64,000 bases of DNA from Acanthornis magna (GCA_036785705.1 JAWUZG010000051.1:12552501-12616500), one strand, 5' to 3'. Shown: positions 1 to 10,780, counted from the first letter of the stretch. Notes: generated by a model from the letters alone, not told the origin. Made by a program: numbers and translations.

Positions 1-1496
1 GAGGACAAATGCTGAATTGTCTTTGTTAGTTTCTTCTTTGTCTTCTGGTTTCTGAACCATGTCCTTCAAGGCTACAAATTCTGCATTACAGGTGTCCAGT
101 TTTCAGCAATACCTCTCTCCTGCAGGCTTTGTTCACTGAAGCTCCTCATGGTTAGTTTAGCAAAACTTAAGATTTTTAGTGATTTTCCCAGCCTAATCTA
201 ACAATAGCTGTCTGTAAAAAAATTTGCTACTTGCTGGCTAAAAAGGAAAATTATACTGCTTGTGAGTGGTACACTGCTTATGATCAGTAAAAAACAAGTC
301 ATTAGAAAGTTAACTAAAACCGTTATATGGTAGAAAAATTCTTGTCTAAACTGAAGTTCAGAAATTAGTTATATAGACAAGATCACTTACCTGCAATGTA
401 CCATAATTAAGAGGGAGAAAGTAAGTATCATCTTATCCTTTACTTCCTCACCACTGGACAAATTCTTCTGCTTATTTGATATTCCAAAGTTAGGTTACAC
501 TGGTCTTCCTGGAACAGTTGTTTTTCCTGGAAAAGGAACAATGTCGAAAGTATTAAATTTGACTCACTGGGGAAAGCAAAAGAAGACACGTATTTCAAAC
601 ATTTAGTTCTAAGAATTGTATTTAGACAAACATCTGTCATCAAAGATTTACCATCTTTCACCTGTGCATTCCTGATGCAACAGTTGAGAAGACAATTTAT
701 TACGTCTTACTCCAGAAGGAAAAAATAATATGAACCTCTCCCTAGGTGTCCTTCTTATCCTGAAGGACTGGGAACTATATTTGGAAATGTGTTTTGAACT
801 CTAACGACACAATAGCTATATATTATAGGATCAAAACTGTGCTTCTTGCATTTTTCAAATATTAAAATAGTTATTCCATAATTTTCTTAGAAAATGGCAT
901 TTTAAAGGACTGAGTCATCAATAAATTAGGAATAACCTAAAAAAAAAGGATCAGGGCTGGTAATAATATGAGTTAGCGCTGTAATCCCTTGCCTTGCCGA
1001 AAGACATTGCATTTCATTGCAGTTGCATCGGAGCTTCTGGCTCCTGGCACACAAATTCACAGTTGTTCTTTCTTTACTGAGCAATCTCCTGTTCTGGAAA
1101 AGCTCCTTTCCCAGTTATTTTGAAAATATTTTACAGCGAGATGAGGTTTATCCACAACAGCAGAAACACAAAGTGACTATACAGCTTCTCTCTTCGCTGA
1201 CTGTTGTCTGCGTCATGACATTTCTTGATTTCAGAATTCTAACATAATCCATTAGAAGTGTGTTTTTGAGAAAGCATGAGACAGAGTTTAAAATCTATAT
1301 TCTGCTTATAGCAGGCATATTTCATCTCACCTCTGGAGGGATCCTGTTGCTTCAGTCCTGTTTCCTAGAATCTTTTGATTGACTTCCTGAGGGCTGTGGT
1401 CTCTTTCATGGAGGAAAACCTACAGTCTTGGAGTCCCACAGTGTTAGTGATTGAATGGTGCTGCTTAAGGAAAGGAAAATAACACCTTTTGAGTTT
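1..1496. other. No recognisable gene
   Basis: This AT-rich stretch lies in front of the ERV1 provirus. The open frames are short, lack codon structure and match no family I recognise. I see no tRNA, LTR or CR1 signature. It could be intergenic DNA or an intron of a gene outside the window. Confidence 0.6.
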
Positions 1497-1500
1497 AGAC
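1497..1500. repeat. ERV1 target-site duplication, left copy (AGAC)
   Basis: AGAC directly precedes the first base of the 5' LTR and is repeated right after the last base of the 3' LTR. This is a perfect 4-bp target duplication, and it shows the outer ends have not recombined. Confidence 0.85.
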
Positions 1501-1908
1501 TGATAGAAGGAAATCAAGGCTCAAGGGTTTTGTGTAAAAAGCTTGCATTGCTCACTTGATTGCTTGCTCAATGCTTAGCAAACAGAAAACAAGGATACAG
1601 GCTATTGATAAAAGGAAGCAACTTAGTTCTTGCTCTGGACCCCTGAAACCAGCTGATACCCTCTGTGAGGCTTGGGTGAAGTCCAGGAATCCAGTGAGCA
1701 TGTGTCGACAGGAAAGGTGAAAAGTGCAAGGCTGATGAAGACTTTGTCCTTCATCTCTGTGGCCTCGGCCCACGACCACCAGGAGGCAATGCGCAGATGC
1801 AAAGCTCACATATTGATGACTAAGGACTATGCAAATGATTTCAGGGCTAGGCTATGAATATGTATAGGCGTGTTAGGCAACTTAATGAATATGTAACTTG
1901 TAACCTGA

Positions 1909-1914
1909 TATAAA
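1909..1914 (+). promoter_or_regulatory. TATA-like box of the ERV1 5' LTR
   Basis: TATAAA within GATATAAACC, about 70 bases before the AATAAA signal of the same LTR. The motif is kept in the 3' LTR copy. This spacing fits a retroviral U3 promoter. Confidence 0.65.
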
Positions 1915-1981
1915 CCAAGCAGAGTACCGCTGACAGCGCGAATGCCTCTGGAGGAGCGATCCTTCATGTGCCTCTGCGCTG

Positions 1982-1987
1982 AATAAA
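1982..1987 (+). promoter_or_regulatory. Polyadenylation signal of the ERV1 5' LTR
   Basis: AATAAA in GAATAAAACATACC, also kept in the 3' LTR, where it would end the proviral transcript. Confidence 0.65.
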
Positions 1988-2038
1988 ACATACCTACTTT
2001 ACAACTTTCGAGTTATGGAGTCTCTCCACACATCAAAT

Positions 2039-2056
2039 TGGCACCTCAGATGGGAT
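2039..2056 (+). other. ERV1 primer-binding site
   Basis: TGGCACCTCAGATGGGAT starts three bases after the LTR end. TGG pairs with the CCA end of a tRNA. From memory, the rest looks most like the complement of a tRNA-Arg(UCU) 3' end, with several mismatches. The primer identity is therefore tentative, but position and leading TGG make this the primer site. Confidence 0.7.
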
Positions 2057-2650
2057 GATCTCTGTCCAGCTGCAGGATGGACTGAGGGGCAGACGTCCTA
2101 AGGCACGCCCCGGGATTTTCCTGGAGGAACTCTGCTCCTTGGCCGCTCACTGTGGGCGTAGGCAACAATCATCTAACACAGCAGAGAAATGGTATATTTT
2201 GAGTATAAGGTAGACCGTAAGTCATACGCATGGCCAGGGCCACTGATAAGTCATGCAGAGACGTCCGGCGCACAGCACAGTCCCTGTTTGATTATGGTTA
2301 GGGCTTGCAAGCAACCGGCAAAGGGAGCTGGCTGAGGGGATTCGCTGACCGATAGGGCAGCCGCTAGCAATCCTGAGGGTGGATCCGCTGAATCCACGGT
2401 TTCCGCTGCAAGTTTCCGCTGCTTCCATTCCAAGTTTGGAAGACAGGACAGACCTGCTAATGATTGTATAAGAAGCAGGAGAAGGGTAAGAGGAACCTTT
2501 TCAGTTTGTGTGTGTGGGGCCCCAAGGCATGTGCGCGTATGAGACGCAGACTGGGCAGTCCAGATCTGCGAAGCGAGTGTGGAGTCTTTTTTAACTGTGG
2601 TTCCGTATCCCTGCGAGGAGACCCGCCGGTGAAGAGACAAAGCTAATGAA
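2057..2650 (+). other. ERV1 untranslated leader (packaging region)
   Basis: This lies between the primer site and the first convincing leader frame. It carries no recognised protein signature. By position it should hold the packaging signal. A 171-codon open frame on the opposite strand overlaps it, but nothing supports that being a gene. Confidence 0.55.
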
Positions 2651-2785
2651 ATGAATGTTAGGCTTTGGTTGGGGGTGTTAGTAATTGTATTGTTAGTTTG
2701 TGTAGCTGTTACACAACAGCTGTATGGTATTACTGGGGTATGTTGTAGTGAAAGTGGTGAGTGCATACCGTGTGTGTTTGTATAA
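2651..2785 (+). CDS. ERV1 leader ORF 1: small membrane-type, Cys-rich peptide (44 aa)
   Basis: An intact ATG-to-TAA frame of 44 codons between the 5' LTR and gag. After a basic residue at position 4, residues 5-20 are strongly hydrophobic (Leu, Val, Ile), like a signal peptide or membrane segment. The last third has four cysteines (CC...C..C). It ends 10 bases before the ATG of the next leader frame. A donor-like GTGAGT lies inside it at 2757, so the first part could instead be a leader exon that splices downstream, as in retroviral env messages. I do not recognise the family. Its short length means chance cannot be excluded, but the hydrophobic-plus-cysteine pattern is unusual for random sequence. 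Confidence 0.35.
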   Translation: MNVRLWLGVLVIVLLVCVAVTQQLYGITGVCCSESGECIPCVFV

Positions 2786-2795
2786 GATTGTTAAA

Positions 2796-3294
2796 ATGGC
2801 TAGGCAAAGGGAGATACTGCCTCCTCCGTGGTATGGTCTCGAACCCTGGGATTCTGTGAATAAAGTAGAACGATTCGGAGGGGCGTGGGGGGGAACGACA
2901 CTTCTTAGACAGAGTGTATAGATCGCCTTCTGGAAAACTTTTGGCTTTTGATTGGGAACAACCTGCAGTAGAAAACTTAGAATTTGTAACATCAAGGGAG
3001 GTACCATATCTCGTGTGCAGGTGTAGTATCAACCCTAATTTATCCAGTGGGTGGCACGCAGTCTGGACATTATTGCAGTGTGTATTGTGTACCAGGAGGT
3101 GGTACTGTTCAACAAAGAAACAACTGACTACTTGTCCTAAGTGTCCCACTCAGGACCCAGATTTTGCTTACCACCAAGAGTCAAATATCACTGAACTTGT
3201 GTGTGGGAGAGAAAAACTTATTCCTGAAATCTGGAACGTGCGGGAAGAGGACTGGGAAAGAGCAGTAAAAGAGTGCAAAAGGAGGTTTGGGTGA
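2796..3294 (+). pseudogene. ERV1 leader ORF 2: Cys-rich, zinc-ribbon-like accessory frame, broken
   Basis: An open region of about 165 codons upstream of gag. The ATG at 2796 opens a frame that runs to a TAG at 2919. A second frame, open from at least 2893, continues to a TGA at 3292. They meet at a run of seven Gs (2887-2893), so one indel there would explain the break. The second part has a cysteine cluster at about 3088-3150, CX2C-X5-C-X8-CX2C, that looks like a small zinc-binding fold. It ends just before gag and in a different frame, so it is not an in-frame glyco-gag extension. Gammaretroviruses normally have no such gene; the fish epsilonretrovirus WDSV does have one (orf C) in this position. 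I know no homologue. Confidence 0.45.
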
Positions 3295-3349
3295 AAACAG
3301 AATAAAAGAGAAAAGAAACTTAGAGGAAAAGAAGAGAGATTTAAGGAAA

Positions 3350-4783
3350 ATGAGCAGTACCCAGAGTAAAGAGGTTACAAAAAAAAGCCCTTTGGGCTGT
3401 GTATTAGCTCATTGGAAAGATATTGCTGGAACGGAAGGAACAGAGAACAAAAAGACACTTATTAAATACTGCAATCAGTGGTGGCCGCTATATAAATTAG
3501 AGAGTGGAGAGAAGTGGCCACCTAATGGGTCTATTAGTTATAATACCCTTTAGCAATTAACGTTATTTTTAAGAAGGTAAGGAAAATGGGATGAAGTATC
3601 CTCTGCAGATATGTTTTTTGTTCTCCATTGTCACCCTGAATGGCAAAGGGAATGTGGGATGGGAGCACCTAGGGACCCTATGGTATTAGCCCTGGAAAAG
3701 GAGAATAATAAAGAAATAGGGAAGCAGCTCAAGCGGTGTTGTTCAGCATGTAGTATTGCCCAGAGATGTACAAAACCAGAAAACGTCTGCCAGGATGCAG
3801 AACCCGAATTAAATTATTTATTCAGGCCATCATCCAAATGGCTGGAGGAAGATTCAGATTCAGACAGAACTGTAACTCCTGCAGGCAGTCCCATATCCTC
3901 CCGAACTGTCTGTGGTGCAAGCACCCCTTTCAGGAAGCAGTGGGACCTGATGGAGGAACTATGTTAATAAAGGTGCCATTTTCCACTTTGGACTTAGAGG
4001 CTTGGAAAAAGGTTGCAAGAGAATACTGGACTGATCCAGTGAGTATAAGTAAACATTTTCAACTTATTGTTAAACAACATAACCCTGATTGGGATGATGT
4101 GCAGTTATTATTAGAAGTTTTAACAGAAACGGAAAAGCAGCTAATTTTGGAAATTGCTAGGGATTTAGCTGAAGATCATTATAAAATATTAAATGAAGAT
4201 GTAAAAGATCATTTTCCATTACAAAATCCTCATTGGGACCCAAATAGGTCAGTGGAAATGCGAAAATTGCAGGCTTATCAGGAGTGGATTGCCAAAGGAA
4301 TAGAAAGGGCAATTCCTAAAGCCATAAATTGGTCAGCATTGTATGAAGTTAAGCAAGGCCCCTTTGAACCCCCATCAGATTTTTTAGATCGGTTGAGAGA
4401 GGAAATGCGTTGTAACACATCGCTTGACCCTGCATCAGAAGTAGGCATACAACAATTGGTATCTGTTTATAGGGCAGTCTACAGGAGATATTAGGAGGAA
4501 ACTGCAGAAAATAGAGGAAGTAGATGGAAGGAATCTGGAAGTTTTGTTGAATATAGCATGGAGGGTGTTTAGTAATAGAGAAGAACAGTATAAGAAGGAA
4601 TTTCAAAAGTTAGCAGCACTGGTAGAAGAGCAAGAAGAAGAGAAAGAAAAGGGAAAGGCAAAAGAAATGAAAAGGGAAGGCAAACCAAGAGCACCCTGAT
4701 TAAGGAAACATCAGTGTACATGCTGTAAGGAGTATGGGCACTGGAAAAATGAATGCCCAAAAAGAAAACAGACCAATCAAAAG
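3350..4783 (+). pseudogene. ERV1 gag (matrix, capsid, nucleocapsid), inactivated
   Basis: The matrix starts at the ATG at 3350. Its first 65 codons have the gammaretroviral pattern of a short Ser/Thr-rich start, an HWKD motif and a WP motif. TAG at 3551 and TAA at 3578 break it, then the frame is open to 3967 with a Pro/Ser/Asp-rich linker. The capsid lies in another frame (about 3955-4494) with the gamma-type PFS..D..W start, a TWDD-like DWDD motif and the QGP..PSDFLDRL segment of the major homology region. A frameshift near 4440-4484 returns to the first frame, which encodes a charged Glu/Lys tail. A TGA at 4697 precedes one zinc knuckle, CX2CX4HX4C, at 4715-4756. TAA at 4784 ends gag. One knuckle and the charged tail fit class I ERVs. 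Confidence 0.9.
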
Positions 4784-4816
4784 TAAAAGGTCATTGCACA
4801 CATCAGGGAGGACTGA

Positions 4817-6223
4817 TGGGGACCTGGGGAATCTACCCTAGTGGATCCACTAGTTATAGTAAAGCTAGGGGATAAAAGGAAAGAGGTGAAATTTTTAGTA
4901 GACACAGGAGCAACCTATTCCGTTTTAAATAAATCTTTAGTACCAGTAGGGGAAGATTTTGTAATGGTGAAGGGGGCGACTGGCCAAAGTGAAAAGACAT
5001 ACTTTTGTAAACCTTTGAAGTATCAACTGGGGAAAAAAATAGGCATTCATAAATTCTTGTACATGCCCAATTCTCCAAAAGCATTGTTAGGAAGAGACTT
5101 ATTAGAACAATTGGGAGCAATTATTAAATTTGACAAAGGAGAAATTACTTTGGAGGTAAATGATCAACAATATGTACAAATTTTAAGTTTACTTTTGACC
5201 ACGGTTGAGGTTGGGGGAGCAATCAGTGAGGAAATAATAAATCAAGTTTACCCAGGGGTATGGGCCACAGATGTACTGGGAAGGGCTAAAAATGCTTTGC
5301 CAATAGAAATCAAAATAAAGGAGGGAAAGCAACCAGTTAAAGTAAAGCAATACCCTTTAAAGAAAGAAGATAAGGAGGGAATTTTGCCAGTAATAGAAAA
5401 GTTTTTACAATTGGGTTTGTTGAAAGAGTGTCAGTCAGAATTCAATACTCCTATTTTGCCCGTCCGCAAGCCTAATGGTTCTTACCAAGTAGTTCAGGAC
5501 TTGCGTGCGGTAAACAAGATAGTTGAAGATTTACACCCAGTGGCAGCTAATCCCTATACCTTTTTGACAGAACTCAGTCAAGAGCTAGTGTGGTTTACAG
5601 TGTTAGATTTGAAAGATGCCTTCTTTTGCCTCCCTCTCCACGAGTCCAGCATGAGAATACTTGCTTTTGAATGGGAAAATCCTAAAAGTGGGCATAAAAC
5701 TCAACTTACCTGGACTGTATTGCCACAAGGATTTAAAAATAGTCCTACCTTGTTTGAGGATCAGCTTGCAAAAGACCTGGAATCATGGGAAGCACCTTCG
5801 GAAGAAGGAAAGCTGTTGCAATATGTAGATGATCTTCTGGTGGCCACCAAAACAGAGGAAGCTTGCGTTAATTGGACAGTGAGCTTGTTAAACTCTCTGG
5901 GGCTTCAAGGTTACCGGGTGTCTCAGAAGAAAGCTCAAGTGGTAAAACGAAAGGTGATTTACTTGGGCTATGAAATCAGTGCAGGTCAGAGGACTCTAGG
6001 GCAAGAATGCAAAGAAGCAATATGCCAAACCCCAAAGCCACAAATAGTCAAGGAACTACGAACCTTTTTGGGCATGACGGGATGGTGTAGACTGCGGATT
6101 TATAATTATGGAATTCTCACAAAGCCATTAAATGCCACTGAAGAGAAGAAATTGCAGTGGACCAGAGAGGCTGAATGCGCCTTCGAACAACTAAAGAAGG
6201 CTTTAATATCAGCTCCAGCCTAG
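4817..6223 (+). pseudogene. ERV1 pol: aspartic protease and reverse transcriptase
   Basis: A long frame, open from just after TGA 4814 to TAG 6221. It is in the same frame as nucleocapsid, with only TAA 4784 and TGA 4814 between, which matches stop-codon readthrough in gammaretroviruses. The protease carries the catalytic D-T-G at 4901-4909 and a GRDLL motif near 5092. The reverse transcriptase has the LPQGFKNSPTLF block near 5720-5755 and the catalytic YVDD at 5822-5833, followed by the GYR.S.KKAQ and YLGY blocks of the thumb and connection. The frame ends at a one-base loss near 6218, because the natural continuation lies in another frame. About 460 codons are intact, making this the best-preserved piece of the provirus. 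Confidence 0.93.
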
Positions 6224-7205
6224 GCCTCCCCAATGTAAGTAAACCTTTCTTTTTGTTTTTCCACGAGAAACAAGGTGTGGCATTAGGGATACTTACTCAA
6301 GATTTAGGTCCCTACCACCGGGCTGTTGCCTACTTTTTGAAGCAACTGGATGCAGTAGCCAAAGGGTGGCCTGGATGTCTGAGAGCAGTGGCTGCTGTGG
6401 TCCTAAACATCCATGAAGCATAAAAATTTACTTTGGGGCAAAAGATGACTGTGTACATATCCCATACAGTATCAGCAGTGTTGGAAGTTAAAGGTGGTCA
6501 TTGGCTTTCTCCCCAGAGGTTCCTGAAGTACCAAGCCATTATGGTAGAGCAGGATCATGTGACAATAGTGGTTACTAACATTGTCAACCCACTTTCTTTT
6601 CTCAAAGGAAATACCGGGGAGCTCATACACTATGACTGCCTTGAGACCATCCAAGCCATGTACTCCAGCCGACCGGACTTAAAAGAAGTTCTGCTGGATG
6701 GGGCTCCTACCTGATTCACTGATGTACTGAGTGGTAAAAGGCATGCTGGTTATGCAATCACCACTACACAGTAAGTTATTGAGTCCAAGCCATTACCTGC
6801 AGGCACTTCAGCACGAAAGGCTGAGATAATTGCTCTTACCCGAGCCTTAGAATCGGCTAGAGGTATCAAAATTAACATCTGCACAGACTCATGATATGCC
6901 TTTGGAGTGGTGCATGCACATGAAGCTCTCTGGAAGGTGTGTGGACTGTTAAACTCCCAAGGTAAAAACATCAAGCATGCTGCAGAAATTCTACGATTAT
7001 TGGAAGCAGTGCAATTACCCACCAAGGTAGCTATTATGCATGTTAAAGCCCACCAAAAGGTAAACTCAGAAATTGAAAAAGGAAATGAATTAGTGGATAG
7101 AGAGGCAAAACAAGTAGCAAAATTGGAAGTAAAGACAGAAGGGGTTTTGATCTCTACTGGCCAAATTGAGGTAAAAGACAAACCAAGGAGGATCAGAAAT
7201 TAGTT
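6224..7205 (+). pseudogene. ERV1 pol: connection and RNase H, inactivated
   Basis: Pol continues in a shifted frame with in-frame stops at 6421 (TAA), 6712 (TGA), near 6772 (TAA) and 6892 (TGA). The RNase H active-site acids can still be followed: the Asp in DGAPT near 6700, the Glu in EIIALTRAL near 6823, the Asp in CTDS near 6886 and the Asp in LVDREAKQ near 7095. The frame closes at TAG 7201, and integrase resumes in another frame after about 7206. RNase H would remove the RNA strand during reverse transcription; this copy cannot be made as one protein. Confidence 0.85.
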
Positions 7206-8303
7206 GCAGATTTAGGAGGAAAATATAAGCAGGAGGGATGGGCCCATACACCAGAAGGAAAGTTGATTATCCCATTTTGTTTACTGTGGTCTATAGTGAA
7301 GGAGGAGCATAAAAAGAGACATTGGGGAGCTGAAGCCTTGTATAAACACTTGATCAAGGAGGTAGCGGCAAGAAACCTATACACAACAGCACGGCAGGTA
7401 ACTCGGCAATGTGATCCTTTCCTCCAAACTAACCCGAAAACTACTCCCAAATTAGAAGAAGGCCAGATTGGGAAAGGCAATATACCTGGGCAACATTGGC
7501 AAATAGATTTCTCCAAACTGCCAAGAAAAGGGGGGTATTGATACCTGTTGGTATTAACAGATACCTTTTCAGGATGGCCAGAAGCCTTCCCTACCAGAAC
7601 TGCAAAATCACAGGAAGTAACTAGAATTTTGCTACAAGAAATAATCCCTCGCTTTGGAGTTCCAACCACAATGTCCTTGGATAGAGGGCCACATTTTATT
7701 TCCAAGATAGTGAAGCAAGTTAGTCAGCAATTAGGCATAGATTGGCAACTTCACACTCCATATCACCCTCAGTCGAGTGGTCAAGTGGAGAAAATTAATC
7801 ACCTAATTAAACAACAAATAGTGAAATTGGGCCAGGAAACTAACTTGGCTTGGCCACAATCCTTGCCTTTAGCCTTATTAGGGATTTGTACAAAGCCACA
7901 AGCTAAGGAAGGATTGAGTCCTTTTGAAATACTATATGGACAACCATATAGTGTACAGGAAGGGTCATCCATGCAGGTAGGAGAAGAAACCTTGACATCC
8001 TATATGATAGCACTTAGTAAACAACTTACTGAAATTAGAAAACATGTGGCTGGAACTCGAAGTAGGGGTTTAGATGGACCTGTACATAATATACAACCTG
8101 GGGATTACATGTAGGTAAAGCCTCTTGCAGAACAAACTTTGGAGGCTCAGTGGGAAAAGCTGTTCCAGGTACTCCTTACTTCGTTCACTGCAATCAAAAT
8201 CAAGAAGCAGAGTGCCTGGATCCATCACACCCAAGTGAAAAAGGCTCATAGATCTCCATGGAAATTCATGCAAGTCCAACCAGGAAAATTATTTTTCTCA
8301 TGA
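7206..8303 (+). pseudogene. ERV1 pol: integrase, inactivated
   Basis: The N-terminal zinc-binding part is near 7300-7430, with two His and one Cys visible. The second Cys of the expected CX2C is replaced by Phe (C-D-P-F at about 7411-7422). The catalytic core keeps the D,D,E triad: Asp in WQIDF near 7508, Asp in SLDRGPHF near 7680, Glu in GQVEKINHL near 7787. In-frame stops are TGA 7539 and TAG 8112. The latter falls in the C-terminal domain, where Trp is expected. The C-terminal part runs on to TGA at 8301 and overlaps the start of env by 46 bases in another frame, a normal retroviral arrangement. Confidence 0.9.
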
Positions 8304-10377
8304 TCATAATTATAATCCAGGGATGGGAGACTATCTCTAGCGAGAACAATACTGAGTGGCCTTGGTCCCAAGCTTTTATTTGGTTTACTGGATCCATGGG
8401 GAAGTATTCTGATATAAAGGGTTTAAATCTATTAACTGTGGTCATGCACGAAAGTCAAGTATATGCAAGGCAAGAATGGGAAAAACAAGAGATGTGGCAA
8501 CTTCAGGGGATTGTCAGAGAGGTAATCAAAATAGGGTGTCGGATGATTAATAGAGCTATCCATAAAAACGCAACTCATATTAGTGTCTTGACTACTCCTA
8601 CAAATAAGCATGAGGAGATCTGTATTCGTTCAAGTGAATTAGATTGTTGGCATAATTTTACATTAGTACAGACTGTTGAGGTTGTTTGCCTCTGGGCTCA
8701 TGATACTAATGGGCTCTCATTCAAATTTAAAATAAATGCCATAGTTGGGCCCATTACAATCTACGCCAGCACCCAAGCCCAAACTCAAGCCACACCACTT
8801 AAACTTGAACCTAAAATTTATTAAATTGACCCATATATAATAAGGAACACGGGCCAACAACCATTGTTGTTTACCCCAGAATGGTCTCCTAAGCGTGTTG
8901 AACTGCAAATGTAGACCAATGTTTCTGAAATTCAACCAGCATGCTCTCCTCTCCAACAAACATCCTTCAAGGGTGGGACCACCTGGCTGCAGAAGCCAGT
9001 GCCTTTCAGGGGCAGAACACAAAGGGACTTAACCGGAGCACTGGGGATAGGATTGGGGGTTCTAAATGGAATTTACTCAGAAATATTAATGAATAAATTG
9101 GCCACCGCAACTAGTGATTTGGCAAGATTAAGACAGCCTCTGCAGTCTTCTCTATTAGTGTTAGGAACCAGCCAATGGTTGTTCTCAAAAGCATTACCAG
9201 GATGGGAAAAGGTCGAGGAATGGGACCACGAATTCATAGTAAATGCACTTGGTGTAATCCAAGGTAACATGTCTTTGGCTCTCAGTTGTATACAGGCACA
9301 ACTATGGATGCAGTCAGTAGCTGCCTTAATTATAAGAGAAGGTACTGAAGGCACTTTCCCCATTGAAATTTGGAAAGTTGTTTGGGACAATGCCACCGAC
9401 ATAGAAAGAAAGCTCCAATCTTGGTGGACCCTGGTAAATTTTACCTATGACCCTATCACTAATCTGGCCACAGCCTTTGTGTTGACCATATGTAACACCT
9501 CAATATACGTAATCCACCCCATTATTGCACTAGGATTAAACCATGAGAGAATGGTGCTCTATCCTTCTGAACATAGGGCATGGGCACGAATGTTGAACAG
9601 GAGGTGGTAAACTGTAAATTTGGAATCTTGTGTTACTCAAGAACAACAAAGGGTTCATTTGTGAAAGTAATATGATTGATACTCAATACATATGCCTTGA
9701 TACTGAGCAAGGCATTTATCACTTTGAAATCCACCCAGACACTAATTTGTACTTGTATATATTGGTCAGGGTTGTGTATGTTTGAGAACTGCTTGTACTT
9801 CTGTAACAATAGATGAAATTACTATAGATGGCAAGAATTATTCTAATTTTTGTGTTTGTTATTTTGTTAAGATTCTTGGGTGTGACTTTCTTACTTAGTG
9901 CCAGTCGTATCCCACCAGCTGATAAAATCCAATTATACAATGTTTCACAAATTATTACCTGTACCTGTTGGGATGAATCTTACATTAGTAAAGCAATTGG
10001 TGAAACACTAAGATTTGATCAAAATTTTGAAAGAGGTCCAAGAGAATGGGAGAAAAACCATGATAAAAACTCATCATGACACAGAAGAAATAAACAGGGT
10101 CCCGCAAAGGGTAAAACAAGGTGCGAGCTGCAATAGGTGGGATGTACTTTTTGGATGGTCACCTACTGCAATAGGCATTCTAAATAAGCTGTGTCACCCC
10201 ATTATTGTTCTTTTAATACTAGTTTTAGTTAGCCTTTTTTTGTCCATTATATTGTTTGTTTGGAATTGGAGAATGTTCCAGCAACTGACAATCCTTACTT
10301 CTATATCTAAGGCACATGGGAAAGCATTAAGAGACACTGTCCAAACAGGACTGTTAGATAGAAAATCTTTATATTAG
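8258..10377 (+). pseudogene. ERV1 env: short surface and long transmembrane subunit, inactivated
   Basis: The ATG at 8258 is followed by a hydrophobic signal peptide (about residues 10-21) and a surface region with several N-glycosylation sites, open to TAA 8822. TAG at 8911 also interrupts the same frame. A furin-type R-T-Q-R lies at 9014-9025, followed by a glycine-rich fusion peptide. The TM frame is open to TAA 9608 with long helical segments, then passes through several frameshifts and stops. The membrane anchor is a run of about 20 hydrophobic residues near 10196-10266, and the frame ends at TAG 10375. The surface part is only about 250 codons and the TM part about 450, the reverse of the gamma pattern. 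I see no gamma-type CX6CC segment. The type is unresolved: epsilon- or spuma-like proportions, not a sequence match. Confidence 0.85.
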
Positions 10378-10400
10378 TAAAAGAATTTACTGATCAAACA

Positions 10401-10409
10401 GAAAAGGGG
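10401..10409 (+). other. ERV1 polypurine tract
   Basis: GAAAAGGGGG directly precedes the 3' LTR. It would prime plus-strand DNA synthesis. Confidence 0.8.
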
Positions 10410-10780
10410 GCATAGAAGGAAACCAAGGGTTAAGGGTTTTGTGTAAAAAGCTTGCATTGCTCACTTGATTGCTTGCTCAATGCTTAGCAAACAGAAAACA
10501 AGGATACAGGCTATTGATAAAAGGAAGCAACTTAGTTCTTGCTCTGGACCCCTGAAACCAGCTGATACCCTCTGTGAGGCTTGGGCGAAGTCCAGGAATC
10601 CAGTGAGCATGTGTCGACAGGAAAGGTGAAAAGTGCAAGGCTGATGAAGACTTTGTCCTTCATCTCTGTGGCCTCGGCCCACGACCACCAGGAGGCAGTG
10701 CACCGACACAAAGCTCACATATTGATGACTAAGGACTATGCAAATGATTTCAGGGATAGGCTATGAATATGTATAGGCAT
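10410..10780 (+). repeat. ERV1 3' LTR, left part (U3)
   Basis: This aligns base for base with 1501-1871 of the 5' LTR with about a dozen substitutions. The expected first bases TG read GC here, so the LTR end has mutated. The copy is cut at 10780 by a later insertion. Confidence 0.93.

Larger units (their letters stand above)
1501..2035 (+). repeat. ERV1 5' LTR
   Basis: A 535-bp LTR beginning TG and ending CA. It is repeated almost exactly at 10410-10780 plus 12297-12460. It holds a TATA-like box near 1909 and a polyadenylation signal near 1982, so U3, R and U5 can be placed in order. The few differences from the 3' copy are spread mainly over the second half. Short open frames inside it are not genes. 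Confidence 0.95.

Noticed and set aside
1672..1857. Matching 61-codon frames in both ERV1 LTRs (also 10581-10766) as a gene
   Set aside because: They are inside U3 and conserved only because the LTRs are copies of each other.
2251..2766. A 171-codon open frame on the - strand across the ERV1 leader
   Set aside because: It has no domain or family resemblance, overlaps the + strand leader frames and could be open by chance. Antisense genes from this position are not known in gamma-type viruses.
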